Source of the DNA: Moringa oleifera
Lineage: Eukaryota; Streptophyta; Magnoliopsida; Brassicales; Moringaceae
Length of the DNA: 64,000 nucleotides
Assembly (NCBI GenBank): GCA_021397835.1
Contig: JAJFZO010000230.1
Span: 2,102,001-2,166,000 of the forward strand
Direction of reading: 5' to 3'
In this document: positions 1-12,200 of the stretch, piece after piece
Layout of the letters: the number at the start of each line of letters is the position of its first letter
How positions within the stretch are numbered: position 1 is the stretch's first letter
Notes under the pieces: generated by a model
What the model was told of the DNA's origin: nothing
The model's input: only the letters and a program-made list of their open reading frames with translations
Databases searched by the model: none
Program-made: the position numbers and the translations under genes

Positions 1-900
1 CTGTGCCCATGAGGTGCATAAACCTTTTCTGAACTGACCAAGTTTATTATTACCTTCTCTAATTTTATGTTGTAACTATACTGTTAGTTCATGAGAATTA
101 TGAGAGGCTGAGGAAAATTCTATTCATGGAGAGTAATAGATATTGCTCCAAACAAAGCACAGTGGCATCAATAGATTCACATAGAAAGCCTGCAGGTTTG
201 GGGAAAAGCTAAACTGTATTTGGCTTACTTCTATAACTTCTGAGCTTGCAGCTGAAATCATGTAACTGCTTGACAGAAGCTGAATATATCAGTCTGATTT
301 CACCACATTATGCACAAATTCATCCCTGGGGCATTTCATTTAACATCATGTACACTTCACTTTTTTCGCATTTAGCATTCACAAAAATTAGTTTATCGAT
401 AAGTTTCAGTTGAATTTCTTAGTTCATCTAGTAGTCAAGATTCTATGATTGGAGGTTAGATTCTCTTAAGTATTCCTCATTAGAATAATGGAAATTAGAA
501 TTTGCTTGATATTCTGCTTGGAGTTGATATGAGGGCATTTTCCCTTCAACATGGACTCCTAGTCATTGAACATAAATCATTTAATGTATGGTGGACTAAG
601 GATAACTAGGAATCGTTTCTTACCTTTTCTTGAGATTCTGGGTAGGTAATGAAGAACCCTTCTCTTTTCTGCATAATCTTGAGGCCTGGATAAACAGTAA
701 GAAAACCAGTTCTCAGAGCTCTTCTCAGAAGTGAGAAATATAAACACTCTGTTAAATAGATGTATCTGTTGAGCTAATGCTAGGGTGGTTTTGGAGGCCA
801 ACGGCAAGGGATTTTTTTCAGTATGATATACTTTCTTATGTGCCCTTAGTAAAATCAGCCTAACAAGTTTAGTTTGGAGTTTTTGAAAAGAGAGTTTCTC
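1..900. other. No gene recognised
   Basis: A+T-rich DNA with many stops in all frames. I looked for upstream exons of the GBA2 gene that begins at 2402 and found none. It could be a long intron of that gene or intergenic DNA. Confidence 0.5.
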
Positions 901-910
901 CAAAGAGATT

Positions 911-1560
911 GGGGTTCCATCTCAAAAGGTTAACCTCTTTGAGTGGAGTGACTCATTCTCTTATAAATCCATTATCTTTTCCATGTCTTATCAAAGAGGG
1001 ACCCTTTGAGAAGGAGCCCCAACACGCCTTAAGAGGGACCCATGTTCCTACAAGTAGTATCAAAGCTGGGACCGAAGCTTTGATAAATGAATTTTCGGAT
1101 ATACCGGAAGAAAGGTTCTGGATGAAGGTGATGGTGAAAAATTCCAGGAACATTCAAGATGGGCCTTCCCTCCATGGTAAAGCAGGAAAGTGGAAACCTC
1201 GAGGTGCTGACTCCATGATAATGCAGGGTAAAGGGTGTGATGAAGAGCAAGATGGTGGGATCTCTAACGAAACAAGATGTCTAAGGCATGATAGAGGATC
1301 CTGAATGAAAATGACCATCAGTTGAGGGGGTTGTGATGCTTCAGAGGGGGGATTGTTGAATGCGTGGAAAAAGTCTCACATTGGCAAGAAATGAGAAAAT
1401 AATAGGTTTATAAGATATTAGATCACTCCACTCAAATAGGTATTCTTTTGAGATGGAACTCCGACCTCTTAAGAGGAATTTTACTTTCCAATCGGAGTTC
1501 CCTTGAAGACCCATTTGGAGAAGGGGTGTCCCACTAAGGTTGCATATTTTGGCCGGTAAG
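911..1560. repeat. LTR-retroelement debris with inverted repeat
   Basis: Two diverged arms of about 75 bp, 913-985 and 1388-1460, are inverted copies of each other; both carry a GAGTGGAGTG / CACTCCACTC core and a CCATCTCAAAA / TTTTGAGATGG block. A purine-rich tract (1341-1352, AGAGGGGGGA-like) stands directly before TGTTGAATGCG at 1354, and AGTCTCACATTGG follows. That combination is typical of a polypurine tract abutting the 5' end of a plant LTR, so 1354 onward is probably a 3' LTR. The 131-residue open frame at 909-1304 overlaps one arm, matches no family I know, and is probably non-coding element DNA. No second intact LTR or target duplication was found. Confidence 0.5.
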
Positions 1561-1913
1561 CTGCTCAACAGAGGGTTTTGGCTGCTGACAACTTAAGGAG
1601 GCAAGTGAAAGTTTTGGTAGATTTAGAGTTTGTTTAGGAAGAAAGATGTGGACCCCATTTATCACTGTTTACTATGCTGACTACTGATGAGGTTGTCATT
1701 GAAGATGGCTATCTCAATTATCTACATGTCTTGGGAAGTCGCTCAAGAGAGGATTTTTGGCTACTGACAACTTAGGAAGGCAGGTGAAAATTTTGATTTA
1801 TTGGTGTTTGTTTAGGAAGAAACATGTGGACCTCATTTTTCACTGTTTATTTGGTGACTTCCAATGAGGTTGTTATTCAAGATGGCTATCTCAATCATCA
1901 ACATGTCTTGGCT
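1558..1913. repeat. 178-bp tandem duplication (two units)
   Basis: Units 1558-1735 and 1736-1913 share long blocks: GCTCAA at 1563 and 1741, GTTTGTTTAGGAAGAAA, TGAGGTTGT, AAGATGGCTATCTCAAT and ACATGTCTTGG. They have diverged by scattered substitutions and small indels. It lies inside or beside the LTR debris, so it may be an LTR-internal duplication. No coding potential is evident. Confidence 0.75.
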
Positions 1914-2401
1914 GGCCCTGGATTTGAGTGCCGAGGAGCTAGGCTTGTCGAATTCATTCACAGACAAGGCAAAAGGAGCAAATAGCTCTTTGTTTATCTT
2001 GCGAATGGTTTAAAATGAAAGATTTATGAAGGGGTGGGTTCTCTTTTATTGACAGAAAATAGGTGATGTCGAATTCTTAATTTGTGGTTTAATGAACATC
2101 ACTTTGAAAATCATATAGAACCTTGTAGACGTCGTTTATTTTTCAAGCTCATTTGAGTTTTATTTTTTATCCTGAAGGAAAAAATAGTGCTCCTCACTGC
2201 CCAAATGGACTTTTTTTTTTTTAACTTAAAAAAAGAGTGGATCCGTTCTGCATCTCTCACTAAAAGCATAACCAACAAACTAATTTTTTGGTATATGATG
2301 TTGCTAGAAGTTATACTCAGATCTCTTTTTCATTGAGTTATTTCCATATTTTTGTTTCTTCCCCAAATCCAGACATGGACTTAGTTTGAGTTACATTATA
2401 G

Positions 2402-5400
2402 GTATGCTAGAGCTTGTGGTCTTATGCCAATTGCTGATGAAGACAAAGTGAGGAGTGCACTTGAGAAGATTTATCATTTCAATGTCTTAAAGGTGAAAGG
2501 AGGAACACGTGGGGCTGTGAATGGGATGCTACCAGATGGAAGAATTGATATGACAACAATGCAATCAAGGGAAATATGGGCTGGAGTCACATATGCTGTT
2601 GCTGCTTCTATGATTCAAGAGGGGATGGTGGAAATGGCATTTCATACAGCTTCTGGCATCCATGAAGCAGCTTGGTCGCAGAAAGGTCTTGGGTAAGTTA
2701 AATTATTTTCTTTCTTTCACTTTCTTTAATTGATTGTGGTACATGCTTTCCAGCAATTTACGAAAATACGTTGTGCTTATTCAAGTATAATTCCATGAAA
2801 AGAACCCCAGGATTTGAACAAATAACCTAATATGGTGATGGGAAAATAGAATAGCCATATAACATAAGATACAAATTATCAATGTGATTCAGCACAAGAA
2901 CACGGGAATAAGCTGCAAACTGGCAGGAGATATCTGCAACCAACTAGGGGTGAAAAGTACAAGCACCATCAAATACAATATTCAGATCCAACCCATGAAC
3001 ATAAATATGCACATTATGAAGCAAAGTTGATTCCATTGACAAGTTAAAATCACCAATCACATCTTTCTTCCAATGGACGTTTCTTGGTTTTATGTATTAC
3101 CAACCCGAACAGATTTGTGTTTCTGAGGTGGAAAGTTCTGTTCTTTTCTAGTCTGCAAGCAATCCTCTGTTTGCTTAACATGTAAGTCATGTGCTGCTTA
3201 AACTCTACCCATACATCTTCTCCCACACATAGAAGAACATGATTATCATGAGTGCAAAAGAAAAAGAATGGCAGGAGTTTAAACATCCAATCTCTATAGA
3301 TACTACTATCACTAATTTCCATCTCATGCACGATGATTTTTTACTAGCAAATACACATGATTCAAACATGCTTCTTTTTGGACACTAGAGTGGTTTGCAA
3401 TAAGTATTGAGAAACTTTCACATTACATTAAATTTGAATGACAACATGGAAAATTTCTTGGCAGATTTATTAAGTTTTTCGTCTTGATAAGGTACCTGGA
3501 TATCATGGGATTTTTTTTTTTTAAAAAAAGAAGTAACTTATAACATTGATTCTCATTAATTTTGGTTCAGTGACCCTCCTAGATTTCATTAGCATCCACT
3601 AATCTGACCAATTGTCAAAGTAGATTGAGAACAAATATTCTAATATGCTTCCTCGAAAGATAGGTATAAGGAGAAGTTAGACAAGTAAGCAAACACCCTT
3701 GAGTTCATTTAGGAATAATCCATGAAGCATGACAGGGGCCTAAGAGGAATTGTTTAATGAGAGCAGCAAAAAGATCCATATTTAGCGGAAGGAGACATCA
3801 AATGATGTTGTTAGCAAGATAATTTTATTTGCTGCATATGAAGAGTAAAGAAGACTTATTCTTTTTACTTATCAACTAGTTTGAATTTTGGATAAGAATA
3901 ATCTTTTTGTTTGAATTTTATATGAGAATAATTTTTAGTTTGAATTTTGAATTTAGATTTTAGATAAAGTACAATTTTAGTTTTCCGTGGTTCATTTTTT
4001 TTTTTTTTTATAATTAGGATCTCTATCAATGAAACAATGTAACTAATTTAAAACAATTCCAAACTTGAAGAGTTCTATCTTTTTATCTACTATTCTTCCT
4101 TCCCTCTAAAAAATCCAACAAAGTGATATAATAACTAACAAAGTGGTATTAGAGCTATTATTTTGAGGGACTTGTGGGATCGAAAAAGCTCAAATACAAT
4201 CCCTAAATAGTTCTCACTTATAACTCCAAAATCAAAAACCTATACACAAAACACTGATAGATTCAGAAAATTTATTCATTGAAATTACACCACACCTCTA
4301 GTGTTTGACACACAAACTATCAAGTGTCAGTTGTTAGAATGGAAGCCTACCTTGATGCAAATGATCTATGCGAAGTTGTTAAACAAGTGTGTAAGGTTTC
4401 AATCTTACCAGATAATCTAACTCTTGCATAAATAAAAAATCAAAAAGAGGAAAAAACAAAGAAAATCAAAAGCAAGATCAATATTATTTACAACTATCTC
4501 ATCCATCATATTTATTAAAATAATGATATTAAAAACAGCCAAAGAAATTTAAGATTTTTTGAAAGAAGAGTACCAAGGGAATGAAATGGTCAAAGGAATA
4601 CAAGTGCTGAATTTTATCCGAGAATTTAAGATGCAAAAGATAAAAGAATCAAAAATAATCAAGGAATATTCTGATAGATTTTTTGGTCTTATTAATAATG
4701 TAAGACTTTTGGTATAGTTTCTTTTTTTATGCTAGAATTTTTCAGAAGATTCTAGTTATAATTTTTCAAAAATTTGCGGCTACAATTTTATTTTTTGAAA
4801 GCTCTAATGATCTATCATGTATTACCTTAATAGAATTAGTGAATGCACTGCTGGCACAAGAACAAAGGAAGCTTATGAGGTAAGAAGGATCTATAGAAGG
4901 TGCTTTTCAAGCTAAATCATAAAATAATGGTAAGGGCCAAAAAAAAAAAAAGGTAGGGTAAAAACAAGTTGAAAAGTTATGCAATCAACAACAAAAATGG
5001 TCAAAGAAGTAACAATCAAGTTTTTCCACCTTGGCCTTACTATGAAAAAACTAATCATACCTAAAACAAATGTTGGTGGAGGTCAGATACAAGATGTCAC
5101 AAGTGTGGTTAGTTAGGACACGTGAAAAAAATATGCAAATTCCAACAATAAAAAGGAAAAGTAAAAAATATTGCTGAAAAACCTTAAGAAAAGGAACTAT
5201 TTATAGCGTTATGCTTTACTATTAGTAACTCCTAAGGAAGTTAGCTTATAGATAATGATTATAGTAATCACATGACTTATAATCAAACACTCTTTAAAGA
5301 GCTTGACAAAACTGTTATTTCTAAAGTCAGAATTAAAAATAGAGCATATCTTATAATGAAATGCAAAAAAACAGTGGTAATAAAAGATCACGCAATTTTG

Positions 5401-7511
5401 AAATTAATTTCTAATGTCTTATATGTTCTTGAATTTAATCAAAAAATTTTTAGTATTGGTCAACTCCTGAAAAATTGATATAGGATACTATTTGAGGACA
5501 ATCATTACTTGATTATTAATGCATAAGGTAGGGAAGTGTTTAAAATTCAATTGAAAAATAAAAATTTTACCTTGAATATGATGGTAGAGAAGCAAACTGA
5601 AGTATACAAAAAAGACAGTAATGCAATATTAGGATACTTTCATCATAAGACCATACGTTTTGTGAAGAATAATAATTTTGGAAAAGACTTGTCTAAATTA
5701 AAGAAGGACTTCCTAAATGTACTAGCAATCAATATAGGAAGCAAACCAAGCTTCCTTCAACAATATTTAGAAGGCTATATAGAAACTACACCTAGTTCAC
5801 ACAAATGTGAGAAGATTAATGAGAATACCTTATGCCCCTTAACAGAATAAGATGGTTCAGCGGAAAAACTGGCCAACAAAGGCTATGTGACAAAGGATTT
5901 CAACATTTGAAGCATGGCATGGCATGGCTATAAACCAAGTAGGCAAAATTTTAAAACACTTCAACAAAGGAACCTTTAGAGATTAGATATGAATTCCTAA
6001 AGAAACAAGTTTTTGTATACAACTTAAACAACAAGAGAGTGTCAGCAAGATACTTTATTTGCTGCATATCCTTAGCAAAGAAGACTTGTTTTTTTGTTTT
6101 ATCAAGTAGGTTGAATTTTGGATTAAAGTAATTTTTTAGTTTGAATTTTAAATAAGAATAATCCTTAATTTGAATTTTTAATTAATATTTTTGAATATTT
6201 GGATAAACACAATTTTAGTTTGTAATTATTTGTTATTTTTTTATATATAAGACCTTTATCAATGAAATAATGGAAATAATTCAAAGCAATTTCAAGCTTA
6301 AAGAGTTTTATCTTTTTGCCTATTATTTTTTCTCTTCTCCCAAAAAGCCAACAAAGCGATATTATCAAAGTGGTGTCAGAGCTCATAGATGCAACAAGTT
6401 ATCTCATATCTTTGAAAGACTAAATAAAAGGCAGTTGTAGTCTAGTAAGATGATAAATCATGTGGTAGCAGGCAATATTCTGAAGGTAAGCCTTTGATAA
6501 ATTCTAATCTGACCTTACTTATGGCTCAGTTATTAATTCTCCTCTGGAAACCTATGCTAAGTACAGATGGAGAAGGTGTGACAATTTTAATCTACGCTTG
6601 TTTGAAACAGAGGTTTATTGCTATGTTTGAAAAAAATAGCTGGTTTTGGTTTAAATTCACTCTCTTCTAGCCTCTCTCACTTTCACTCTGTTCCTTGTCT
6701 TCTTCCATTCCTGCAATCTACATTATGGAAGTCAACTCTGCACTAAAATCATGAAATTACCTGTAAACAGACACACACACATGAAATATATTTGATCTTT
6801 TTCCAGATTCTTAACCAACTATTTCAACCCAGCCTTTTTTCTCTTTCCATATTTGAAAGCAATGACAGCAAAGTGTAACCCTAGTACTGCAGTGGTCACA
6901 ACTGCAATGTGCTTTAATGTTAGAACTACAGTATATGAAAACAATGGCCTGAGTCCTGACAGACATTGAAGGAAATGGGACTTGAATCCTAAACAGGTCT
7001 CCAATACCAAAAGCTAAGCCAACTAGCTCCACTCTATCTCTGAACTTTCTGTTAGATTTTGTCTCTTTAGTCATCCACAGGTGAAAAGCTGGCATACATA
7101 TGGTCATATGATAGGACTTACTATGTTTCTTAGTTTTATTTCCTCTGGCATATATATTCTGGTGGTGTTTGCAGTGTTATACACAGATATTAACAGATCA
7201 GATCATCTCTTATAACTGGTTTTGTTTGCAGTTACTCTTTTCAGACTCCAGAAGGTTGGAACACAAATGATCAATACAGATCACTTTGTTATATGCGGCC
7301 CCTTGCCATATGGGCAATGCAATGGGCCTTGACAAACCCTAAACATTTTGTAAAGGAAACAACCAGTGAAGCATGTGAAGATTCTTTATACTTCAGACAC
7401 CATGCAGGATTTTTGAAAGTTGCTCAGCTTTTAAAGCTGCCCAAGGAGGAAGCCAGTAAAAGTTTCTTGCAAGTTGTTTATGAGTTCACTTGCAGGAGAC
7501 TGCCACTTTAA
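2402..7511 (+). CDS. GBA2: Non-lysosomal glucosylceramidase (GBA2-type), last two exons
   Basis: Exons 2402-2692 and 7232-7511 join in frame across GT-AG sites to give 189 residues ending at a stop. The first base completes the Trp codon of an upstream exon, as in plant GBA2 proteins (QW followed by YARACGL). Family motifs are clear: [33 protein letters not shown], then [32 protein letters not shown] and a C-terminal [10 protein letters not shown] segment. This is the C-terminal end of the GH116 (alpha/alpha)6 catalytic domain, which hydrolyses glucosylceramide to glucose and ceramide. The exon that should precede it (present at 20950-21909 in the second copy) is absent at 1-2400. Homology with the second copy begins near 2098, right after the LTR debris. 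Either a larger intron extends off the window or this copy is 5'-truncated. The visible frame has no lesion. Confidence 0.85.
3809..4120 (+). repeat. 5' LTR of intronic Copia-type element
   Basis: Starts TGTTAGCAAGATAATTTTAT and ends ATCCAACA. It is paired with 6040-6353 and shares TTTGCTGCATAT, GTTTGAATTTTGGAT and ATCAATGAAA blocks. Confidence 0.7.
6040..6353 (+). repeat. 3' LTR of intronic Copia-type element
   Basis: Starts TGTCAGCAAGATACTTTATT and ends AGCCAACA. It is the diverged partner of 3809-4120. An AAGTGGTGTCAGAGC string follows, which is usually found after a 5' LTR, so the outer boundary is uncertain by about 30 bp. Confidence 0.7.
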
Positions 7512-9200
7512 ATATTCATATATGTCAAAGTTGTCGCATCCTTCTCTAATAATTTACTTTGGACTGCATGCTGGAACTACCTGTATTGTTGAACATTGGA
7601 ATCTAAATATAAATTATTGGCCAGTGTATCTCTGTGGCCTTGCTATTTCTAAGCTTTTTCATTACATGTTATGCCGGGTTTGGTGTTTGATGGTTATATA
7701 CGTACGGTACTAATTATGGCTTTTTTTTCTTGTCAGCTTAATCCTCTGCAATGCATTAGACCATTATCAATGGTTTCAGGAGATGATTTTGAAAATTATT
7801 GATATAAATTTCATACAAGGATGTTCAAGATTTTTGTGTTTTCTCTTGAGCTCTTTGACTTGAGGCATAGAAGACTTGCAGAAGAAGAAGAAGAAGAGCC
7901 TTTGGCGGTGAAGTCATTAAAAATCTCAGGCAAGTAACAATCAATGAGTACTAAGTTAGGGAGTACTTGATGCATTTATACACTTAAAGTCATTTCCCCG
8001 TGCCTCCACTGAGGAGTGTATTGCATCCTAATCGATTTTTAGGAGATTTAGTTAGCCTAGTAAAATCTTGCTTTGACTCTTGTAAATATATTAAAGACTT
8101 AGCCTAATAGAATTTTACTTGGACTTGTGATGTCTTGAGGTTGAGAGCTCAGGGAAAGAACTTGGGTTGGCTTGACTTTACCATCAAAGACTTAGCTTTG
8201 GTGCTTGAGCTAGCTTAGGAGAGTTCAATCTGGCCTTAACCTTTATCCAACTTTGGTCTGGTCTTGAATTGTCTAGGTCTAGGTGGATCTCTCGACTTAG
8301 CCTACCCATCATCTTGATTGGCTTTGTGTTCATTCCTTGAAAGGAGAGCAAAGGTTGTCCCTTCATAGTTTCATAGTTTTGCATTGCCTTATGCTAAGAA
8401 TTTCTCCCTTGCAATTTATTCCCAACGCATTGCAGTATTTAGTGGCTTTTGTGGTCGCAGTGTTAAGATTAATTGCCTTGGGTTGTTTATCATCATGCTT
8501 TCAAAACTTTTTTATATGAAGTTTAACCATGGACATTTTAGGGATAGCCGCGGGATCTCATATTTTAAATTTAGAACTTTGGCTTTGTTTAGAAAGAGTG
8601 GGTTATCAACCTCGAAAGAGGGTTGGAGAAAGTGTTACTTTTAGGCTTCGAGAGAGGCATGAATCCAGATATGAACAATTAGGGAACTCCCAATGTTGAA
8701 TTCAAGAATAATATAAAGTATGGTCATTACTTTGAGTTGTCTTATCTTTTGATTAAGAGTCGATCAACATATGTGAGGCCATATTATAGTGATGAGAGGA
8801 TGAGTAGGGCATATAACTTGTCTGTAGTGGCAATTTCGCCCTGACCCAACCAAGTTACAGGTTTATAGGGTCGAGCTCCAAGTTTGGTGGCGATAAGTGG
8901 AGCTTAAGATCTAATGATGATTTGAGTTCTAGATTTGATGGTGTTACTAGGGCTCTAAGTGGGGCAATATTGATATCTTCACCTCCCTTCCAAAGAAGCT
9001 TAATCTTCAAGTTGTAGCAATTGGCAGTCCTAATCTACTGATGAGAGAGTTTATGATTTAAGATTCTCTTACATGCTTGAGCATCCAAGGTGTTTGACTT
9101 AGGGTGATTGTGTGGTGGTTAGATTTGTAGGCATCTTGAGTTGCATCACATTGTCCTGATAAAACATTTGAATGTTTTTCCTTATGCATATTAAAAGAAA
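7512..9200. other. GBA2 3' flank and unassigned DNA
   Basis: The first ~250 bp align by eye with the 3' flank of the second GBA2 copy (24645-24800), for example GAACATTGGAA and TAAATTATTGG. This probably includes the 3' UTR. A short GAA run sits near 7881-7898. From about 7920 to 9200 I recognise no gene; it looks like old repeat DNA, and the open frames at 8337-8644 match nothing I know. Confidence 0.45.
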
Positions 9201-9221
9201 TACGTATCTTGAAGTGCTTTT

Positions 9222-12200
9222 TTAACCATCCAAGTCTCCTGCATAGTCAATGTCTATGTATGCAATAAGTTTTGTGTTTCCTCTTTTTTTGCAAAGCACT
9301 GCATAATCAATAATCCCTTTTAAATACCTTAAATTCTTGCTGGTAGCTTGTAAATGCATCTTTATGGATTGTTCCATATATCTGCAAATAAGATTAACAA
9401 CAAACATAACATTTGGTCGTGTAGCAGTTGAGGACATAAGACTTCCTATAATTTGCTCATAATAGGTGCTGTCAATTTTCTCGCCATCTTCATCCTTTTG
9501 AAGCTTTTGTTCTAGAATCATCGGATTGTGAATCGGATTGTTTTTGTCCATGCTAAATCTTTATAACACTTCCATTACATACTTTCTTTGAGTAATGAAA
9601 ATGCCAGTGATCATTTGTATCACTTTAACTCTAGGAAGGTATCTCATTTTTTTCAAGTTAGTCCTATTAAATTCACTCATTATGGAATTTTTTTAATTTA
9701 ATAATCATAAATTCATCATTGCTGGTGAACATAAGATCATCAATATACAAGTTTATGATCAAAATTTTACCTTATTTGTTCCTTTTGATAAACAAAGTAG
9801 ATTCATAATGGCACTTTTCAAAGCCTCCTTTCACAAAGTATGATTCTATACCACTATACCAAGCGCGATGAGTGGGAGGAGCTTGTTTCTGTCCATAGAG
9901 GGTCTTGTTCAATTTATAAACTTTTTGTTTCATCCATTTGATTTTATACTCACATGATTGTTCAGCAAACACTTTTTCACTTAATTCACCATGTAAAAAA
10001 GGCGATTTTACATCCAATTGATAACAACCTATCCTTTTGAGCTGCAAGTGCAAGTAATAGTCTAATAGTATCCAATCTTGCTTCTGGTGCAACTTCTTTT
10101 TAGTTAACTCCATATTATTGAGCATATTCTTTTGCGAAGAGTTGTGCTTTGTATTTGTTTACTTCCCCATTTTGTTTGTGCTTTATTTTATATACGCATT
10201 TTGTATCAATTTTCTTTCCTCTTATTGGTAAATCTATTAGCTCCCATGTCCCATTATTTTATATTAACTTTATTTCTGAATCCATGGCACTTATCCATTT
10301 TTCATTCTTCACGGCTTCTTCAAAACTTATTGGATTAGTGGCTGTAATCATGTCTTTTTCTTCTTTAAAGTCCTTTTCTAGTCTCATCATCTCTTATCCA
10401 AAAAGGTTGTTTGTTTATTTCTTCTTATATTTGAATTTGATGTGCTTCCATGAGTTAAACCATTTGGGTTTTTTTTTTTTACTTCTTTTGTTGCTTCATT
10501 GATGTCCACTTCATTGTTTTTAGCACTAACAACATCTTTTTTTTTCATCCTTCCTTTTAAAATTGACTGTAATGGCTTTCTCCCGCCTTTTATCCCAAAC
10601 CAAACTTTTATCTTCCTAAAAAACAATATTTCTACTCACAGTAATTTTCTAACCTATACATCTTTGATTCTTCCATTACTCTGAGTAAAACATAGCTTAC
10701 ACTTTTCTTATCTAACTTGGTTTTTCTCTTATCAGGAATATGAGCATTAGATACACATCTAAAAACTTTAACGTACTTAACTGATGGTTTAGCTACACTC
10801 CATGCTTTTTCTAGAGTCTTATTTTTCACTACAAGTGCTGGATATCGATTTGCCATATAGATTGCCAATTTACAGCTTCAGGCCAAAAGGTCCTTGGTTT
10901 TTTTTTTCCCCATAAAGTATGTTGTGAACCATATTGATAATGTTCTTGTTCTTTCTTTTTGTAACCCCATTTTGCTGTGATGTGTATGTATCTTTCAATT
11001 GTCTACTTATACCATTCTCCTTGCAAAAAATAATGAACTCTTGGGATGTGAATTCACTGCCTCTATCAGTACACAAACACTTTATTGATGCATTACCTTT
11101 TTTCTTCGCATGATTTTTAAAGCTCTTGAAAGTATTAAAGACTTATGTGTTTTTTTTTGGCTGAAAAATGCACTCAACTTTTACCACTATAATCCTCAAC
11201 GAAGATAATTAGGTACCTTGTTTTTGTCATTTGAGATGGGTGTGATCAGACCGCATATGTTAGCATGAATCAAATGTAATGCGTGTGATGCTCTCCATGT
11301 ATTTTGTTTTGGAAATAGATCCCTTTTTTGCTTCCTCATTAGACAATCTTTGAAAATTATGGAAGAATTCTTAAGTTGAGGCATGCCATTCAACATTTTC
11401 TTCTGTTCAAGGGTCTTTAAGCTTTAAAGCTTAGGTGGCCATATTTGCAATACCATAACTGAGCTAGATACTTAGTGATTATGCATAAACAAGATGAAAC
11501 ATCCATGTTATAGGATGTAAACGAAATATTCTATTTGATACATTATTATTTCTGTAATTAAACTTTTTTGTAGATGATAAACCTTACATCTTCTATGTTG
11601 AAATAAAATTGCTAAACCCTTTCCTTATAGTTGATCGATGCTTAATAAATTATTCTTTAATTCAGGTACATAGAATACTCCTGTAATGATCTGTGAGACT
11701 TTGTTTGATTGTAGTCTCATGTTGCCTTTTCCCTTCACCATCATGCTAAAATTATTTTCAAACTTCGTAGTTTTTCTAAAATTTTCATCTAATTTAGAGA
11801 ACAATTCCTTGTTCCCACACATGTGGTTACTGCATCTTGAATAAAAAAATACACATCTTTCTTCATTGCTTGGTCATTTTTTATATATGCCATCAAAAGT
11901 ATTTCTTTTTCAGCATTTGCAAAATTTGCTTCTTTCTACTTACTTGGACATTCATATTGATAATATCCAAGTTTATGACAATGATAGCATTCCACATTTG
12001 ACTTATCAAAGCTTGATGAGCCTTTTTCCCTGTCATGAACACCTCCACAACCTCATCCTCTTCCTTTTCCTATTTTCCTTTCAAGAGCTACCTTCAAAGC
12101 TTTCTCTTCAATCACAAGACTGCTCCTGCGTTGTTCATGCACCAGCAAACCACTTTGTAGTTGATTAATAATGTGATTGGACTCCTCAATTGAATAGACA

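Larger units (their letters stand above)
3809..6388 (+). mobile_element. Decayed Copia-type LTR element in GBA2 intron
   Basis: Two ~313-bp direct repeats (3809-4120 and 6040-6353) begin TGTTAGCAAG / TGTCAGCAAG and end CCAACA; they are diverged LTRs. The interior is only about 1.9 kb. It shows a gag start near 4338 ([14 protein letters not shown]), a broken zinc knuckle near 5089-5150, a Copia protease region near 5250-5478 ([13 protein letters not shown], then FSIGQLL) and pre-integrase-like sequence at 5536-5850. Integrase, reverse transcriptase and RNase H are missing, and stops interrupt every frame. A PBS-like TGGTATTAGAGC lies about 25 bp after the first repeat, and a similar TGGTGTCAGAGC follows the second, so the true LTR end may be near 6384. 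The second GBA2 copy lacks the insertion at the matching site (near 23400-23430). Confidence 0.75.

Noticed and set aside
1051..1066. Primer-binding-like AGTAGTATCAAAGC
   Set aside because: Several mismatches to the usual TGGTATCAGAGC, and no LTR end directly before it in the right orientation.
909..1304. 131-residue open frame as a gene
   Set aside because: It overlaps an inverted-repeat arm and runs up to a purine tract and LTR start. It has no recognisable domain or conserved composition.
8337..8644. Overlapping 60- and 86-residue open frames as a small gene
   Set aside because: Hydrophobic, low-complexity translations without motifs, between repeat remnants. No splice or promoter support.
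10132..10684. Plus-strand frames rich in Phe and Leu (possible membrane proteins)
   Set aside because: Antisense of Copia integrase/RT sequence that reads correctly on the minus strand.
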